The position numbers were made by a program, and so were the translations under genes. The notes under the pieces are model-generated. The model saw only the letters and a program-made list of their open reading frames with translations. It was not told the origin of the DNA and did no database searches. A stretch of 64,000 nt of DNA from Alphaproteobacteria bacterium (GTDB lineage: Bacteria > Pseudomonadota > Alphaproteobacteria > CALKHQ01), in contig JAWKYB010000002.1 of NCBI GenBank assembly GCA_041396705.1, positions 434,001 to 498,000 of the forward strand, written 5' to 3'. Shown here in pieces: positions 1 to 11,841 of this stretch; position 1 is the first letter of the stretch; each line of letters begins with the position of its first letter.

Positions 1-827
1 CCGGTTCGGCCGAGGCGATGGCGCTGGAGCCGGCCGACGGCACGGTGGTGTGGCGCGTGCCGCTGCCGGGCCCGTCGCGGTCGGCGCCGACGGTCGACGC
101 CGGGCGCGTGTTCGCCGTCTCGGCCGACAACCGTGCGGTCGCGCTGGACGCGGCCACCGGCCAGCGGCTGTGGTCGCACAGCGGCGCGGCCGAGGAGGCG
201 GGGATTCTCGGTTCGGCCAGTGCGGCGGTCGACGGCTCGGTGGTGGTGGTGCCCTACACGTCGGGCGAGGTCTATGCGATGCGCGTCGAGAACGGCCGCG
301 TGCTGTGGTCCGACCGCCTGGTCGCGCCGCGCGCGACCGAGGCGATAGCGCGGATCGCGCACATCCGGGCACGGCCGATCATCGGCGACGCGCGGCTGTT
401 CGTGGTCAGCCACAGCGGGCGGTCCGCCGCGCTCGACATGCGCACCGGCAGCCGGGTGTGGGAACAGCCGGCCGGCGGTGCCAGCTCGCCCTGGCTGGCC
501 GGCAACACGCTGTTCCTGGTCACCGACCGCGCCGAGGTGGTCAGCCTGTCGGAGACCGACGGCCGGATCCGCTGGGTGACCCAGCTGCAGCGCTACGAGG
601 ACATGGAGGACCAGGAGGACCCGATCGACTGGGTCGGGCCGATCCTGGTCGGCGACCGGCTGATCGTGGCCGGCTCGAACGGCGTGGCGGTGGCGATGTC
701 GCCGTCGACCGGCGAGCCGGTCGATCAGCGCGACATCGGCGGCGCCGGGTTCCGGATCGAACCGCTGGCGGCGGGCGGCACGATCTACTTGCTTGCCGAC
801 GATGCGCGGCTTTATGCGCTGCGCTGA
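1..827 (+). CDS. bamB: BamB, outer membrane assembly lipoprotein (3' part)
   Basis: This is the C-terminal part of the beta-propeller lipoprotein that scaffolds the BAM complex at the periplasmic face of the outer membrane. The frame is open to the left edge, so the signal peptide, lipobox and first blades lie outside the window. About 270 residues are visible, with repeated PQQ-type blade motifs (ALDAATGQRLW, AMRVENGRVLW, ALDMRTGSRVW, SLSETDGRIRW) and the typical ending LYALR. The next gene is der, 36 bp downstream on the same strand, a pairing common in Proteobacteria and supportive of BamB over other PQQ-like propellers. Confidence 0.88.
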   Translation, partial: GSAEAMALEPADGTVVWRVPLPGPSRSAPTVDAGRVFAVSADNRAVALDAATGQRLWSHSGAAEEAGILGSASAAVDGSVVVVPYTSGEVYAMRVENGRVLWSDRLVAPRATEAIARIAHIRARPIIGDARLFVVSHSGRSAALDMRTGSRVWEQPAGGASSPWLAGNTLFLVTDRAEVVSLSETDGRIRWVTQLQRYEDMEDQEDPIDWVGPILVGDRLIVAGSNGVAVAMSPSTGEPVDQRDIGGAGFRIEPLAAGGTIYLLADDARLYALR

Positions 828-863
828 CGCCGGCGCGCCCGACGTGGGCCCGGGGACTCAGGA

Positions 864-2315
864 TTGACCGCACGCATCGCGATCGTCGGCCGGCCGAACG
901 TCGGCAAGTCGACGCTGTTCAACCGGCTGGTCGGCCGGCGGCTGGCGCTGGTCGACGACACCCCGGGCGTCACCCGCGACTGGCGCGAGGGCGACGCGCG
1001 GCTGGGCGACCTGCGCTTCGCCGTCATGGACACCGCCGGCCTGGAGGACAGCGACGATGCGACCCTGTCCGGCCGCATGCGCGATCAGACGCTGCGCGCG
1101 CTGGCGCAATGCGATGCCGCGCTGTTCGTGTTCGACGCCCGCGACGGCCTGACCGAGCTCGATCGCCATTTCGCCGCGCTGCTGCGCACCCAGGGGCAGC
1201 GGGTGATCCTGGTCGCCAACAAGTGCGAGAGCCGCAGCGCGGCGGCCGGTGCCTATGAGGGCTTCGACCTCGGCCTCGGCGAGCCGGTGGCCATCTCCGC
1301 CGAGCACGGCGCCGGCATGGCCGACCTCTACGAGGCGCTGCGCCCGATCGTCGAGGCCGCCGGCGGCGACGCCGAAGCCGAAGCCGAGCCTGCCGAAGGC
1401 GCAGACGAGCGCGAGGGCGCGGCCGAAGCGGACGCCGTGCGGGATGCGCAGGCGGAAGCGGGCGACGAGGAACCCGCCGCAGAGGAAGAGGACGACCCGA
1501 CCAAGCCGCTGCGCCTGGCGGTGGTCGGTCGGCCCAATGTCGGCAAGTCGACGCTGATCAACCGGCTGGTCGGCGAGGACCGGCTGCTGACCGGGCCCGA
1601 GGCCGGCATCACCCGCGACAGCATCCGCGTGGCCTATGCCTGGCGCGAGCGGCCGGTGCAGCTGATCGACACCGCCGGCCTGCGCCGCAAGGCCAACGTC
1701 ACCGGCAAGCTGGAACGGCTGTCGGTGGCCGACACCCTGACCGCCGTGCGCTTCGCCGAGGTGGTGGCGGTGGTGATCGACGCGACACAGGCGCTCGAGC
1801 GGCAGGACCTGGCCATCATCCGGCTGATCGCCAACGAGGGGCGTGCGCTGGTGCTGGTGCTCAACAAATGGGACCTGGTCGAGGACCGCAGCGCGGTGGG
1901 CAAGGAGGTGACGCTGCGGCTGGGCGAGATCCTGCCCGAGGTGCGCGGCGCGCCGCTGGTGCGGCTGTCGGCGCAGACCGGCGAGGGCGTCGCCAAGCTG
2001 ATGCCGGCGGTGATCGAGGCTTACGGCCTGTGGAACAAGCGCATCGCCACCGGCCAGCTCAACCGCTGGCTCACCGGCGTGGTCGAGCGTCATCCGCCGC
2101 CGGCGCCGAAGGGCCGGCGGCTGCAGTTGCGCTACATGACCCAGATCAAGACGCGGCCGCCGACCTTCGCGCTGTTCGTCAACCGGCCGGCCGAGCTGCC
2201 GGAGTCCTACAAGCGCTACCTGACCAACGACCTGCGCCAGGTCTTCGGCCTGGAGGGGACGCCGATCCGCCTGTTGCCGCGGCGCGGCAAGAACCCCTAC
2301 GTCAAGCAGGCCTGA
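864..2315 (+). CDS. der: Ribosome biogenesis GTPase Der (EngA)
   Basis: Double GTPase that acts in maturation of the 50S subunit. The 483-residue protein has two Ras-like G domains, each with an identical P-loop GRPNVGKST (residues about 9-17 and 220-228). Each has its switch region (DTPGVTRDW; EAGITRDS), DTAGL and an NKxD-type motif (NKCE in the first domain, NKWD in the second). The two G domains are joined by a Glu/Ala-rich acidic linker at about residues 165-210, and a KH-like domain closes the C-terminus. The start is a TTG codon directly before TARIAIVG; no upstream ATG is in frame. NKCE instead of NKxD in the first domain is a mild deviation. Confidence 0.97.
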   Translation: MTARIAIVGRPNVGKSTLFNRLVGRRLALVDDTPGVTRDWREGDARLGDLRFAVMDTAGLEDSDDATLSGRMRDQTLRALAQCDAALFVFDARDGLTELDRHFAALLRTQGQRVILVANKCESRSAAAGAYEGFDLGLGEPVAISAEHGAGMADLYEALRPIVEAAGGDAEAEAEPAEGADEREGAAEADAVRDAQAEAGDEEPAAEEEDDPTKPLRLAVVGRPNVGKSTLINRLVGEDRLLTGPEAGITRDSIRVAYAWRERPVQLIDTAGLRRKANVTGKLERLSVADTLTAVRFAEVVAVVIDATQALERQDLAIIRLIANEGRALVLVLNKWDLVEDRSAVGKEVTLRLGEILPEVRGAPLVRLSAQTGEGVAKLMPAVIEAYGLWNKRIATGQLNRWLTGVVERHPPPAPKGRRLQLRYMTQIKTRPPTFALFVNRPAELPESYKRYLTNDLRQVFGLEGTPIRLLPRRGKNPYVKQA

Positions 2316-2336
2316 TCCGGGCGATCGGAGATCGGG

Positions 2337-3059
2337 CTAGGCGCGCACGATCTCGCCGTGGCGGCGGCAGTCGGCGGCGAGCAGGGGCGGCACGGCCGCG
2401 GCGCGGTCGGCCGGCGCGGCAACCGAGGCCGGGTCCTCGCCGGGGAAGGCCGTCGCGCGCAGTTTGGTGCGCATCGGGCCGGGATCATACAGGTTGACGC
2501 GCACGCTCATCCGCGCCAGCTCGCCGGCCCAGCTCAGCACCAGCGTCTCCAGCGCTGCCTTGCTGGCGGCATAGGCGTTCCAGTAGGCGGTTCCGGGTCG
2601 GCCGGCGGCGTCGGTGATGAACACGGCGCGGCCGGCCGCCGCGCGCCGCAGCAGCGGGTCGAGGATGCGGATCAGACGGAAGTTCGCCTCGACGTTGACC
2701 CGGAAGGTGTCAGCCCAGCGCGCAGGCGCCACGTGGGCAACCGGGCTGAGCGCATGCAGCACCGCGGCGGCGGAGACCAGCATGTCGAGTCCGCCGAAGC
2801 GCTCGTAGAGCGCGGGGCCGAGCCGGTCGATCTGGTCGCCGTCGGCGAGGTCGAGCGGTATCAGGGTGGGGCGCTGGCCGCCGGCGGCGCGGATCGCGTC
2901 GTCGCACGCCTCCAGCCCGCCGACGGTGCGGGCCGCCAGCACCACGTGGGCGCCGGCCGCGGCGAGGGCGCAGCCGATCGCCGCGCCGAGCCCGCGCGAG
3001 GCGCCGGTGACCAGCGCAATCCTACCGCCCAGATCGGGCCGGCCGTCACCGTCAGTCAC
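2337..3059 (-). CDS. SDR family NAD(P)-dependent oxidoreductase
   Basis: A 240-residue classical short-chain dehydrogenase of unknown substrate. The Rossmann glycine motif is TGASRGLG (residues about 18-25) and the catalytic YAASK sits near residue 170. The usual NNAG is replaced by VSAAA. It starts with GTG and overlaps the upstream DUF2937-like gene by 8 bp, so the two are probably co-transcribed downstream of purF. It ends 22 bp from the convergent der stop. Confidence 0.85.
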   Translation of the reverse strand: MTDGDGRPDLGGRIALVTGASRGLGAAIGCALAAAGAHVVLAARTVGGLEACDDAIRAAGGQRPTLIPLDLADGDQIDRLGPALYERFGGLDMLVSAAAVLHALSPVAHVAPARWADTFRVNVEANFRLIRILDPLLRRAAAGRAVFITDAAGRPGTAYWNAYAASKAALETLVLSWAGELARMSVRVNLYDPGPMRTKLRATAFPGEDPASVAAPADRAAAVPPLLAADCRRHGEIVRA

Positions 3060-3750
3060 GCAACTGCACCCGGCGCGCGATCGGGCCCTCGAAACCGATG
3101 CCGCGGGGCCGCGTGATTGCCGGAGGCCGGCTGTACGCGGTGGTGATCGCGCTCAGCCGCCGGACCTGGCTGAGCTGGATGGCGCCGGACTTGCCGGCTG
3201 CCGCCTGCCCGGTCTGCACCGCTGCGGCGCCGCTCTGGGCGGCCTGTTTGACCTGGTCGGCCATCTGCTGCGCCGCCTTTATCGCCGCGTTCAGACCGCC
3301 GCCGGAGACCGGGATGCGGCTGGCCGCGCGCTGGGTGCGCGCCTGCGCCTGCCGGGCCGGCCGCGGCGCGGCGGGCGTGATCACCCGGCGCCGGGACCGG
3401 AACGGCGCGAACAGGATGGCGGTCAACAGGAAGCCGGCCAGCAGCCCCACGCCGCCGAAGGCCCAGCCGATACCGTCCTCGGGTATCTGCGGCTCGAAGT
3501 CGTCGCTGATCACGCGCAGCGCGCGGTCGCCGTCGAAATTCTCGACGAATGTGGCCACCTGCATGTGCGGCTCGTCCGCCGCCAGCAGGTCGGTGCGCTG
3601 GCTCTTCAGCAGGTCGACCTGCCACGACGGCGCCCCCGCCGCCATCGCCTGGCGCAGGTCCGCGTCGGTGGCGAAAAGGTAGGACTGGTAGAATCGCGGG
3701 AACTGCGAGGCGGCGAAGGCGATCGCCAGCACGATGATCAGGCGCAGCAT
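3052..3750 (-). CDS. DUF2937-like membrane protein
   Basis: A 232-residue protein of unknown function. The N-terminus is a hydrophobic helix (LIIVLAIAFAASQ) followed by the FPRFYQSYL stretch that recalls DUF2937 proteins. A second membrane segment lies at about residues 97-115. The C-terminal half is Ala/Arg/Gln-rich, probably disordered and cytoplasmic. It lies 21 bp downstream of purF and overlaps the next SDR by 8 bp. Family assignment is from the N-terminal pattern only and is tentative. Confidence 0.6.
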   Translation of the reverse strand: MLRLIIVLAIAFAASQFPRFYQSYLFATDADLRQAMAAGAPSWQVDLLKSQRTDLLAADEPHMQVATFVENFDGDRALRVISDDFEPQIPEDGIGWAFGGVGLLAGFLLTAILFAPFRSRRRVITPAAPRPARQAQARTQRAASRIPVSGGGLNAAIKAAQQMADQVKQAAQSGAAAVQTGQAAAGKSGAIQLSQVRRLSAITTAYSRPPAITRPRGIGFEGPIARRVQLRD

Positions 3751-3771
3751 CGGGGGCCTCCCCTGTTACGC

Positions 3772-5222
<1,451 letters not shown>

Positions 5223-5226
<4 letters not shown>

Positions 5227-5948
5227 TGCTGCGGTTGGGCGTTCCCGCCCTCGCCTTCCTGGAGCCGCTGGATCATCTCGTCAAGCCGCGAGGACGAGCC
5301 GCTGTCGTAGTTGGGGTCGTCGCCGCCCTCGCGCGGGCCCGGCGGCGGCTGGCTGAGCAGGCGCGCCGCCGCGTCGGGGTCGAGCGTGTCCTGCGGCCCG
5401 AAGTCCGGCCGCTCGCGGTCGAAGGTGTCGGACAGCCAGGCCCAGGTCTCGGGCGGAATCGCTTCCTCGACCGCGGCGCTGGCGTTCTGCACCGGCGGGA
5501 TCGCGCGCGCGGTCAGCAGCCACGGCCACTGCTCCTCGCGCGGCACGAACCAGGAGAAGATCATGTAGGCCGCGATCACCACCACGGCGCCGCGGGCGAG
5601 GCCGTAGAGGAAGCCGAGGCTGCGGTCGAGCGCCCCGGTCCGCTCGCCCTTCAGCTTGTCGGCGACCGCGGCGAACACCAGCGTCAGCACGATCATCGCG
5701 ATGATGAACACGCCGACCGCGCTGCCCAGCTCCGACAGCAGCGAGATGCCGATCAGATCGTCCAGCCAGGGCTGCACATAGGGATAGGCGAAATAGCTGA
5801 TCGCGGCGGCTCCGACCCAGGCCAGGATCGAGAACAGCTCGCGCGTGAAGCCGCGGATAAGCCCGAGCAGGGCGGAAACCAGCAGCACGACGGCCACGCC
5901 GATGTCGACTACATGCACGCCGGCCACCATGGGATCGAAATCGTTCAT
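5223..5948 (-). CDS. cvpA: CvpA family membrane protein
   Basis: Inner membrane protein required for colicin V production in E. coli; its role elsewhere is less defined. The 241-residue version has four predicted membrane helices in the first about 140 residues (DIGVAVVLLVSALLGLIRGF and later hydrophobic stretches). A soluble Pro/Asp-rich tail of about 80 residues follows. I chose the ATG at 5948 (MNDFDPMV); the frame stays open to an ATG at 5984. Stop and purF start overlap by 4 bp. Confidence 0.93.
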
Positions 5949-6017
5949 CGCGCTCCGTTTAGCAGGCCGGTCGGGCGATTGCATGGACTTTGCGGCCGCA
6001 CCTCCGGCGCATGCGCT

Positions 6018-7409
<1,392 letters not shown>

Positions 7410-7422
7410 GCCGATCCCGCGC

Positions 7423-8223
7423 CTAGCGGCGAAGCTGCATCTTGATCGGCCCCTCGGCGCGACCGTGGATGAACTGGTCGACATAGGCGTTTTCGGCCTT
7501 GTCGATGTCCTCGACCGGGCCGTGCCAGATGATCTGACCTTCGTAGAGCATGGCGACGTGGTCGGCGATCTTGCGCGCGCTGGCCATGTCGTGGGTGATC
7601 GACAGCGCGGTGGCGCCGAGTTCGCGCACGCACTTGACGATGAGGTCGTTGATCACGTCGCCCATGATCGGGTCCAGGCCGGTGGTCGGCTCGTCGAAGA
7701 AGATGATCTCCGGGTCGGTGGCGATCGCGCGCGCCAGGCCGACGCGCTTCTGCATGCCGCCGGACAGCTCCGACGGCCACAGCTTGCCGACCTCGGGCGC
7801 CAGACCGACCTGGCCCAGCTTCTCGATCGCGATCTCGCGGGCCTGCGCCCGGCGCATGCGCCGGCCCTGGATCAGGCCGAAGGCGACATTCTCCCAGACC
7901 GGCAGGCTGTCGAACAGGGCGCCGCCCTGGAACAGCATGCCGAACTTGCGGATCACCCGGTCGCGGTCGCGGCTGCCGAGCCCGACCGTCTCCTCGCCGT
8001 CGATCAGGATCGAGCCGCTCTCCGGGCTCATCAGCCCGATCACGTTCTTGATCAGCACCGACTTGCCGGTGCCGGAACCGCCGATCACCACCAGCGATTC
8101 GCCGCGGGCGAGATCGAGGTCGACCCCGTTCAGCACCACCTTTTCGCCGAACCGCTTGTGCAGCGTGCGGATCGAGATCTTGGCGTCGGGGTTCGACGGG
8201 GTGCCGCTTTCCGGTGTGCTCAT
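7423..8223 (-). CDS. mlaF: MlaF-type phospholipid transport ATP-binding protein
   Basis: ATPase of the Mla-type ABC system that moves phospholipids between the membranes. It is 266 residues with Walker A GGSGTGKS, the Q-loop region FGMLFQGGALFDSL typical of MCE-system ATPases, signature LSGGMQKR and Walker B IIFFDEPTTGLDP. The ATG overlaps the mlaE stop by 4 bp (ATGA). The MCE-domain partner (MlaD) is not adjacent; radA follows instead, so the substrate-binding subunit must be encoded outside this window. Confidence 0.9.
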   Translation of the reverse strand: MSTPESGTPSNPDAKISIRTLHKRFGEKVVLNGVDLDLARGESLVVIGGSGTGKSVLIKNVIGLMSPESGSILIDGEETVGLGSRDRDRVIRKFGMLFQGGALFDSLPVWENVAFGLIQGRRMRRAQAREIAIEKLGQVGLAPEVGKLWPSELSGGMQKRVGLARAIATDPEIIFFDEPTTGLDPIMGDVINDLIVKCVRELGATALSITHDMASARKIADHVAMLYEGQIIWHGPVEDIDKAENAYVDQFIHGRAEGPIKMQLRR

Positions 8224-8993
8224 GCCGCGAAGAACAGCTCGGTGATGATGTAGTTGAAGCAGAGGATCAGGATCGAGGCGGAGACGACCGCATTGGTTGT
8301 CGCCGCGCCCACGCCCTGGGCGCCGCCGCGCGAGTTGTAGCCGTGGTAGCAGCCCATCATCGCGATCAGCAGCCCGAACACCGCCGCCTTGACCAGGCCG
8401 GACAGCACGTCGACCGTCGACATGAAGTCGATGGTGTTCTTCAGGTAGGTCGACGGGTTGAAGCCAAGCTTGTAGATGCTGACCAGATAGCCGCCGAACA
8501 CGCCGATGATGTCGGCCACCAGCACCAGCAGCGGCAGCATGGTCATGCCGGCGATCAGCCGGGGCGCGACCAGGTACTTGTACGGATTGGTCGACAGCGT
8601 CTTCAGCGCGTCGATCTGCTCGGTCACCCGCATGGTGCCGATCTCGGCGGCGATGGCCGCGCCGATGCGCCCGGCCACCATCAGGCCGGCCAGCACCGGC
8701 CCCAGCTCGCGGGTGATCGACAGCACCACGACGTTCGGAATGGCGGATTCCGCCGAGAAGCGCGAGAAGCCGGTATAGCTCTGCAGCGCCAGCACCATGC
8801 CGGTGAACACCGCCGTCAGCCCGACCACCGGCAGCGAGTAATAGCCGATGTCGATCATTTGCCGCAGGATCAGCCGCGGGAAGAACGGCGGCCGCACGCA
8901 GTGCGACAGCGCGCGCATGGCGAACAGCGTGATCCGGCCGGTGGCGGCCAGGAAGTTGAGGAAGATCCGCCCGATGGCGGCGAGCGGGTTCAT
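8220..8993 (-). CDS. mlaE: MlaE-type phospholipid transport permease
   Basis: Inner membrane permease of the MCE/Mla ABC system, 257 residues, with about five hydrophobic segments. It carries the family signature RELGPVLAGLMVAGRIGAA (residues about 97-115) and the EIGTM...EQIDAL motif. The start is ATG 8993 (MNPLAAIG), which overlaps the alr stop by 4 bp. The frame runs open further upstream as Arg-rich noise. It is translationally coupled to mlaF. Confidence 0.92.
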   Translation of the reverse strand: MNPLAAIGRIFLNFLAATGRITLFAMRALSHCVRPPFFPRLILRQMIDIGYYSLPVVGLTAVFTGMVLALQSYTGFSRFSAESAIPNVVVLSITRELGPVLAGLMVAGRIGAAIAAEIGTMRVTEQIDALKTLSTNPYKYLVAPRLIAGMTMLPLLVLVADIIGVFGGYLVSIYKLGFNPSTYLKNTIDFMSTVDVLSGLVKAAVFGLLIAMMGCYHGYNSRGGAQGVGAATTNAVVSASILILCFNYIITELFFAA

Positions 8994-10126
8994 CCGCCAG
9001 CCGCGCCGTCGTGCGTGCCGCCGCGATAGCGCCGGCGATAGCGCCGGCCGAGCGCGGTCAGCACCTCGTAGCCGATGGTGCCGCAGTCGGCGGCTACCGC
9101 ATCGACGTCGCGGTGCGGCCCGATCACGTCGACCCACAGGTCAGGGCGGGCGGCATGGTCGGGGATGTCGCTGACGTCGATGGTGATCATGTCCATGGAC
9201 ACGCGCCCGATGATCGGCGCCTCGTGGGATTGGCAGAGGACGCTGCCGCGATTGCTGGCGGCGCGGTGCAGGCCATCGGCGTAACCCACTGCAACGGTTG
9301 CGACTTTCCGCGCCGATGGGGCGATGTAGGTCGCACCATAGCCAACCGCCTGTCCCCGGTCAATGTGACGGACCTGCAGGATTCGGCCGCGCAGGCGCAC
9401 CGCGGGCCGCATCGGGTTGGGGCGGCCGGGGGTCGGATTGACGCCATAGAGGGCGGCGCCGGGCCGAACCTGCCCGAAATGGAAATCGCCGCCGAGGAAG
9501 ATGCCGGACGAGTTGGCGAAACTGGCGCGGGTGCCGGCCGGCAGGCGCGCCAGCGCGCCCCGGAAGGCGGCGAGTTGCGCGCGGTTGAGCGGGTGATCCG
9601 GCTCGTCGGCACAGGCAAGGTGGCTCAGCACGCCGGCCAGCGGGAAGCCGAGATCGCCGCCGGTGACAAGCGCCTGCCACTGCTCGGGCCCGAGGCCGAG
9701 CCGGTTGATGCCGCTGTCGACATGCACAAAGGCCGCCCGTCCGCCGCCGCCGGCCGCCCAGCCGTCGATCTGCAGCGGTGTATTAAGAACCGGTGTTAAA
9801 TCGCTGGTTTGATATATTTGTCTGGCATCAGAAAGATAGCCGGCCAGCACGCCGATCGCGGGTCCTGTTCCCACCGCCGCGCGCACGGCGCGGCCCTCGT
9901 CGGGCAAGGCGACATAGAAGCTTCGGCATCCCGCCGCGGCGAGCGCGCGGACCACGGGCCCGGCGCCGAGCCCGTAGGCGTCGGCCTTGACCACGGCGGC
10001 GCATTCGGCCGGTGCGGTGAGCGCGGCGAGCCGGCGCCAGTTGGCTGCAACCGCGTCGAGATCGATGTCGAGCACGCCGCCGCAGCCGCCGGCATCCGCG
10101 CCGGGCGCGCTGTCCGCGCGGATCAC
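8990..10126 (-). CDS. alr: Alanine racemase
   Basis: PLP enzyme making D-alanine for peptidoglycan. The 378-residue protein has the PLP lysine in VVKADAYGLG (Lys47), the phosphate-binding region near NSSGIFLG and the catalytic tyrosine in AVGYGATY. The start is GTG 10126, 8 bp after the dnaB stop. It contains an odd AT-rich segment of about 60 bp (9780-9840) with codons rare elsewhere in the window (TTA, ATA, AGA, ACA). The reading frame and the protein around it remain alanine racemase-like. Confidence 0.95.
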   Translation of the reverse strand: MIRADSAPGADAGGCGGVLDIDLDAVAANWRRLAALTAPAECAAVVKADAYGLGAGPVVRALAAAGCRSFYVALPDEGRAVRAAVGTGPAIGVLAGYLSDARQIYQTSDLTPVLNTPLQIDGWAAGGGGRAAFVHVDSGINRLGLGPEQWQALVTGGDLGFPLAGVLSHLACADEPDHPLNRAQLAAFRGALARLPAGTRASFANSSGIFLGGDFHFGQVRPGAALYGVNPTPGRPNPMRPAVRLRGRILQVRHIDRGQAVGYGATYIAPSARKVATVAVGYADGLHRAASNRGSVLCQSHEAPIIGRVSMDMITIDVSDIPDHAARPDLWVDVIGPHRDVDAVAADCGTIGYEVLTALGRRYRRRYRGGTHDGAAGG

Positions 10127-10133
10127 ATCTGGC

Positions 10134-11699
10134 TCAGCGCTGCTCAGGAAGCCGGTCCTCGTCGGCCATGTCGGTGAACTTGGTGTATTGGCCGTCGAAC
10201 CGCAGCCGCACGGTCCCGATCGGGCCGTGGCGCTGCTTGGCGATGATCACCTCGCCGATGTTGTAGACCTCCTCGCAGCGCCGCATCCAGCGGTCGTGGC
10301 GGTCGTTGAACTTGTCCATCGGCTCGTCGTCGCGCTGCGACGGCTCCGCCCGCTCCAGATAGTACTGCTCGCGGAAGATGAACATCACCACGTCCGCGTC
10401 CTGCTCGATCGAGCCGGACTCGCGCAAGTCGGCCAGCTGCGGCCGCTTGTCCTCGCGCTGCTCGACCGCGCGGCTGAGCTGCGACAACGCCAGCACAGGA
10501 ACATCAAGTTCCTTGGCCAACGCCTTGAGTCCGCGCGTAATTTCGGAAACCTCCTGAACGCGGTTGTCGTTGCGCCGGCCGGGGTTGGGCGCCAGCAGCT
10601 GCAGATAGTCGATCACGATCATCGCCAGGCCGTTGGTGCGTTTCAGCCGCCGCGCCCGCGTGCGCAGCTGGGTTACCGTCAGCGCCGGCGTGTCGTCGAT
10701 GTACAGCGGCAGCGCGGCCAGCTCGCGGCTGGCCTCGACCAGCGCGTCGAACTGCGCCGAGCCGAGCTCGCCGCGGCGCAGCTTTTCCGACGAGACGCCG
10801 ACCTTTTCCGAGACCACGCGCATGGCAAGCTGCTCGGCCGACATCTCCAGCGAGAAGAATGCAACGGGGCACGGCGTCTCGACCCGGTTGCCGTCGGCAT
10901 CGGTGTCGACCGTGCGCGACATCGCGGCGTTGACGGCGATGTTGGTGGCCAGCGAGGTCTTGCCCATCGACGGGCGCGCCGCGAGGATCAGCAGGTCGGA
11001 CGCGTGCAGGCCGCCGAGCTTGGCGTCGAGGTCGCGGAAGCCGCTGGGCACGCCGCTGATCTTGCCCTCGCGGCGATAGGCGGATTCGGTGACGTCGATC
11101 GCCTTCGACAGCGCCAGGCCGAAATCCTGGAAGCCGCGCTCGAGCTCGCCGGAGGTGGCCAGGTCGAACAGGCTCTGCTCCGCCTTCTCGATCTGGCGGT
11201 TGGCCATCAGGTCGATGTCGAAGCTGCGCGCGTCGATCAGCATCTCGTCGCCCAGCGCGATCAGCTGGCGGCGCAGGAACAGGTCGTGGATCAGCCGGCC
11301 ATAGTCGGCCGCGTTGCTGCTGGTCATCACCGAGCCGGCCAGCTCCGCCAGATAGTCGACGCCGCCGATCTCCTCCAGGTCGGCGTCGCGCTCGAAGAAA
11401 TGGCGCAGGGTCACCGGGTTGGCCAGCTGGCCGGCCGAGATCAGGCGGCCGATCGCCTCGAAGATGCGGGCATGGGCGGCGTCGGCGAAATGCTCCGGCC
11501 GCAGGAAGTCCGACACCCGGTCATAGGCTACGTTGTTGGCGAGCAGCGCGCCCAGCAGGGCGGCCTCGGCCTCGAAATTGTGCGGTTGCAGCTGCAAGCT
11601 GGCCGGGTCGATCAGCCCGGCTAGGCCACCATCGCCCTCGTGCGACGAGGGTTCACCGTGATCAGGCGGCGGGGGGTGACCTCCGTGATCCATGTCCAT
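10134..11699 (-). CDS. dnaB: Replicative DNA helicase DnaB
   Basis: Hexameric fork helicase, 521 residues, no intein. The N-terminal DnaG-interacting domain starts near LQPHNFEAEAALLGALL (from about residue 36). The RecA-like motor has Walker A AARPSMGKTS, and Walker B within MIVIDYLQLL. The ending is KQRHGPIGTVRLRFD, typical of DnaB. A His/Pro-rich 25-residue N-terminal extension (MDMDHGGHPPPPDHG) precedes the conserved region, so translation may begin slightly later. Three DnaA-box-like 9-mers lie 47 bp upstream. Confidence 0.97.
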   Translation of the reverse strand: MDMDHGGHPPPPDHGEPSSHEGDGGLAGLIDPASLQLQPHNFEAEAALLGALLANNVAYDRVSDFLRPEHFADAAHARIFEAIGRLISAGQLANPVTLRHFFERDADLEEIGGVDYLAELAGSVMTSSNAADYGRLIHDLFLRRQLIALGDEMLIDARSFDIDLMANRQIEKAEQSLFDLATSGELERGFQDFGLALSKAIDVTESAYRREGKISGVPSGFRDLDAKLGGLHASDLLILAARPSMGKTSLATNIAVNAAMSRTVDTDADGNRVETPCPVAFFSLEMSAEQLAMRVVSEKVGVSSEKLRRGELGSAQFDALVEASRELAALPLYIDDTPALTVTQLRTRARRLKRTNGLAMIVIDYLQLLAPNPGRRNDNRVQEVSEITRGLKALAKELDVPVLALSQLSRAVEQREDKRPQLADLRESGSIEQDADVVMFIFREQYYLERAEPSQRDDEPMDKFNDRHDRWMRRCEEVYNIGEVIIAKQRHGPIGTVRLRFDGQYTKFTDMADEDRLPEQR

Positions 11700-11745
11700 C
11701 GCGGCACCCTAGCAATTCGACTCGGGGCTGTGTGCGCGACCCGCC

Positions 11746-11772
11746 TGTGGATCATCTGGATAACGGGGATAA
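11746..11772. promoter_or_regulatory. Three contiguous DnaA-box-like 9-mers upstream of dnaB
   Basis: Three head-to-tail 9-mers, TGTGGATCA, TCTGGATAA and CGGGGATAA, abut with no spacer. Compared with the DnaA box TGTGGATAA they differ at one, one and two positions. They lie in the 142-bp gap between cfa and dnaB, in an otherwise very GC-rich region. DnaA control of dnaB is an inference. Confidence 0.45.
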
Positions 11773-11793
11773 GAATCCACCCTCGCGGAAATC

Positions 11794-11834
11794 CGCCGTT
11801 GCCGCCGTCGCGCGGTGGCGCGGCGGCAACGGCG
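11794..11834 (-). terminator. Hairpin downstream of cfa
   Basis: A perfect 14-bp inverted repeat (arms 11794-11807 and 11821-11834, core CCGTTGCCGCCG / CGGCGGCAACGG) with a 13-nt loop. It begins 8 bp after the cfa stop. It lacks a clean T-tract on the minus strand, so it could be a terminator or an mRNA 3'-end stabiliser isolating cfa from dnaB. Confidence 0.55.
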
Positions 11835-11841
11835 CAAGCCC

